57,782 nucleotides of DNA from an uncultured bacterium (GTDB lineage: Bacteria; Bacillota; Clostridia; Peptostreptococcales; Anaerovoracaceae), in the NCBI GenBank assembly GCA_905214225.1, contig CAJMLL010000011.1, forward strand, positions 1 to 57,782. Direction: 5' to 3'. The position numbers and the translations under genes are program-made. Under the pieces are notes generated by a model, which saw nothing but the letters and a program-made list of their open reading frames with translations, did no database searches and was not told the DNA's origin. This document shows positions 55,674-57,782 of the stretch, piece after piece (positions within the stretch are counted from its first letter, which is position 1; every line of letters starts with the position of its first letter).

Positions 55674-56154
55674 TTTGGTCCCTCTCATGTATTTCACACT
55701 CCATCTGCTGATTGCTCAGCACTCATCATCATATCATATTTTCTGCAGGGACAAAGGCCAGACGCGCAAGAATACAAGGAGTTTGTTGAAATGCGTACGT
55801 ATTTTGGGACATCTGTCAAACATGGGTAAATTTATGATGTTAAGCAGTACAAATTGAAAGCGGTAAATCCGGCTGTCATGTCTTCCTGCGCTTTCTCCGT
55901 GCTGACGAATTGTGTAAAAAATCCGGGATTGAAGGGGGGAGACCTCCCCGGGAACCGGCGGCAGAAGTTCGAAGAGGCGGGCCTTCTAAAATCCCTGCTC
56001 TTTATAGAGATTATGAATAGGATTTATCTCTTCTGTCTTGCTATAATTGATTGTAGAATGCTACTAGACTTGGTCTATCAGAGGCGCAGGGCGGCCGCAG
56101 ATGCCGTCCTGTTTCCTTGCGGATTATTTTTTGTCGGAAAAGAAGGAGGAAGAC
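55674..56154. other. Intergenic region before the ArsS gene pair
   Basis: No gene is supported. GGGGAGACCTCCCC (about 55937-55950) is a GC-rich inverted repeat. An extended -10 promoter lies at 56039-56047. Confidence 0.5.
56039..56047 (+). promoter_or_regulatory. Extended -10 promoter of the ArsS gene pair
   Basis: TGCTATAAT is a perfect TGn-TATAAT, about 108 bases before the first gene. No clear -35 is present. Confidence 0.6.
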
Positions 56155-56487
56155 ATGGATACATATTTCAACCCGGAAGACCTGGAGCAGTTTGGAAATC
56201 TCGGTGAGGATACGCCGGAACTCTGGAATAAATTTATGGAATATTATGGCGCGTCCATGGCGGACGGTGCGCTGACGGCCAAGGAGAAGGCGCTGATCGC
56301 CTATGGTGTTGCGCTGGCTCTGCAGTGCCCGTACTGCATCGATTCTTACACACAGGCTCTTCTGCAGATGGGTGTCAGCAGAGACGCGATTTTCGAGGCT
56401 TCTCATGTTACTGCGGCAATGCGTGCAGGCACAACGCTGGCGCACAGCCTGATCATGAAGAATATTGTAAACAAGCTTGAGTTTTAA
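56155..56487 (+). CDS. AhpD/CMD-family protein associated with ArsS
   Basis: A 110-residue carboxymuconolactone decarboxylase-like protein. The redox motif is CPYC within ALQCPYCIDSYTQALLQMG. It resembles the 'arsenosugar biosynthesis-associated peroxidase-like' family found next to arsS. In some relatives one Cys of this motif is selenocysteine; here both are Cys. AAGGAGG lies eight bases before ATG 56155; an upstream frame start at 56101 is unlikely. It is followed by arsS after 107 bases. Confidence 0.85.
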   Translation: MDTYFNPEDLEQFGNLGEDTPELWNKFMEYYGASMADGALTAKEKALIAYGVALALQCPYCIDSYTQALLQMGVSRDAIFEASHVTAAMRAGTTLAHSLIMKNIVNKLEF

Positions 56488-56594
56488 TCCGCGTCACAAC
56501 GAAGAATTCAGGACAAGTTTTTGATGAATACATGCCGCGGGCCGGATTCCGGTTCTGCGGCTTTCCCGTATGAAGTAAACAGGAGAATAATGGC

Positions 56595-57587
56595 ATGAAA
56601 AAAGACGGAAAAGAGTATTTAGATGAGATGAAGGACTTTCCTGCGTTTTCTGAGCAGGAAGCCTGTCAGAAATACTGCGAGACTCTGGATCACCTTGATA
56701 TTATGCAGATCAATGTAGGAAAGAAATGCAATCTGCACTGTAAACACTGTCATGTTCAGGCAGGACCAGACCGCACGGAGCTGATGGATAAGGAAACGAT
56801 GGACGCCTGCATTGCGGTCTTCAAGAATAATGGCTTCAAAACGATCGATATCACGGGCGGCGCTCCGGAGATGAATCCGAATACGCCGTATCTGATTGAA
56901 AAGGCGACAGAAGCAGGTGCACATGTCATCGTCCGCTCCAATCTGGTTATTCTGGAGGAGCCGGAGTACGCGGAGTATCTGGATATATATAAGAAGTACA
57001 GGGTTGAGCTGTTTGCTTCTCTTCCGTCTTATGCGAAGAGAGACGCAGACCGTCAGCGCGGTGCGGGGACCTTCGATGCCGTCATTGATATGATTAAGAA
57101 GCTGAACGCAGAAGGCTACGGCGTGGAAGATGGCCTTACACTGAACCTGGTTTACAACCCGGGCGGAGCTTTCCTTCCGCCGGACCAGGCTGCGCTGGGA
57201 GCAGAGTATGCGCAGAAGCTCGGAAGCGAGTTTGGAATTAAATTCAACGACCTGTTTGCCATCACGAATAATCCGATCGGACGTTTCGGCGATTTCCTGA
57301 AGAGAAGCGGAAATTATCCGGGATACATGAAACGCCTGATCAACGCCTTTAATCCTGCTGCAGCAGAAAACATGATGTGCCGCAATCAGATTTCTGTTGA
57401 TGACGATGGCACCGTCTATGACTGCGACTTCAATCTGGCCCTTGGACTTCCGGCAAACGTTCCGGGAAATATCAGAGATCTGACCGATACGAAGCTGCAG
57501 AAGAGAAAAATCGTGTTTGCCAACCACTGCTACGCATGCACGGCAGGCGCAGGCTCCAGCTGCGGCGGAACGACGACGGAGGAATAA
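56595..57587 (+). CDS. arsS: Radical SAM protein ArsS
   Basis: A 330-residue radical SAM enzyme. The [4Fe-4S] motif is CNLHCKHC (CxxxCxxC), followed by ITGGAPEMNP. The C-terminal DUF3641 region has MCRNQISVDDDGTVYDCDFN and the ending HCYACTAGAGSSCGG, cysteines that probably bind an auxiliary cluster. The family is named for joining a 5'-deoxyadenosyl group to methylated arsenic in arsenosugar synthesis, but many members lie far from arsenic genes. No arsM methyltransferase is in this window. CAGGAG precedes the ATG. Confidence 0.9.
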   Translation: MKKDGKEYLDEMKDFPAFSEQEACQKYCETLDHLDIMQINVGKKCNLHCKHCHVQAGPDRTELMDKETMDACIAVFKNNGFKTIDITGGAPEMNPNTPYLIEKATEAGAHVIVRSNLVILEEPEYAEYLDIYKKYRVELFASLPSYAKRDADRQRGAGTFDAVIDMIKKLNAEGYGVEDGLTLNLVYNPGGAFLPPDQAALGAEYAQKLGSEFGIKFNDLFAITNNPIGRFGDFLKRSGNYPGYMKRLINAFNPAAAENMMCRNQISVDDDGTVYDCDFNLALGLPANVPGNIRDLTDTKLQKRKIVFANHCYACTAGAGSSCGGTTTEE

Positions 57588-57629
57588 AACGGTAACAAAG
57601 AAAACAAAATAATTTCTTATGATGACGGA

Positions 57630-57671
57630 GGCCGCTGCAGGATGAAAACGATTACCTGCACCGGCCTTTTA
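57630..57671 (+). terminator. Terminator after arsS
   Basis: GGCCGCTGCAGG (57630-57641) pairs with CCTGCACCGGCC (57655-57666), one mismatch, followed by TTTTATTG. Confidence 0.85.
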
Positions 57672-57782
57672 TTGTCTGCCCGTTAGACGACAACAAGGTT
57701 CCCGGGCACCCACCCGACGCTTTGATATGCTCCCCGTCAAGAAGACAGTGAAAAAATATAATATTTTTGACCAGTGACCGTC

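Overview
The window is a chromosomal replication-origin region of a low-to-mid GC Firmicute, most likely a Clostridia/Eubacteriales anaerobe. The evidence is the Bacillus-type order around dnaA, strong AGGAGG ribosome sites, rubredoxin, corrinoid proteins, and a CoA-transferase with the butyryl-CoA:acetate signature. I cannot name a genus. No sporulation gene, tRNA, rRNA, CRISPR array or insertion sequence was recognised.

Layout. (1) 1-4.8 kb: a 13-bp tandem repeat at the window edge, a two-component system, a PLP-dependent D-cysteine desulfhydrase-like enzyme and a small alarmone synthetase, all rightward. (2) 4.8-14.6 kb, leftward: an anti-sigma/sigma-B-type pair behind a candidate sigma-B promoter, then gyrA, gyrB, recF, dnaN and dnaA. 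The usual small S4 gene between dnaN and recF is missing. oriC is bipartite. DnaA boxes lie upstream of dnaA, and the dnaA-dnaN gap carries a DnaA box, a G-run and TAG-type trinucleotide repeats that look like the unwinding element. (3) 14.9-33 kb, rightward: rpmH-rnpA-yidD-yidC-jag, mnmE-mnmG-rsmG, and parA-parB flanked by two parS sites. These are followed by a soluble GdpP-like phosphodiesterase, rplI, dnaB, a DnaD protein fused to a helicase-loader zinc domain, divIC-like, rnmV, rsmA, an LtaS-type transferase and a YdcF/SanA protein. (4) 33-57.8 kb, mixed strands: plsC, a PAP2 phosphatase, rubredoxin, a corrinoid protein with a UroD-type methyltransferase, NhaC, a nucleotidyltransferase and rpsF-ssb-rpsR. 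Then come a frameshifted L,D-transpeptidase, alr, purB-purA, a CoA-transferase, an M18 aminopeptidase, a YjeM-type transporter, asparaginase and an ArsS radical-SAM pair. Two decayed DUF4143-type ATPase fragments lie in this arm.

Genes on both sides of oriC are transcribed away from it, co-directional with replication, for roughly 10 kb to the left and 18 kb to the right. Beyond 33 kb many genes face the fork. The modules cover initiation and unwinding, segregation, tRNA and rRNA modification, membrane protein insertion and c-di-AMP/(p)ppGpp signalling.

The most unusual items are five. The first is the DnaD protein ending in a DnaI/DnaC-type zinc domain with no AAA+ ATPase. The second is a promoter placed so that transcription of gyrBA should begin inside the recF terminator stem. 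The third is a GdpP homologue without its membrane anchor. The fourth is a two-gene partner-switching sigma module with its own apparent sigma-B promoter. The fifth is a corrinoid/UroD pair without a visible substrate methyltransferase.
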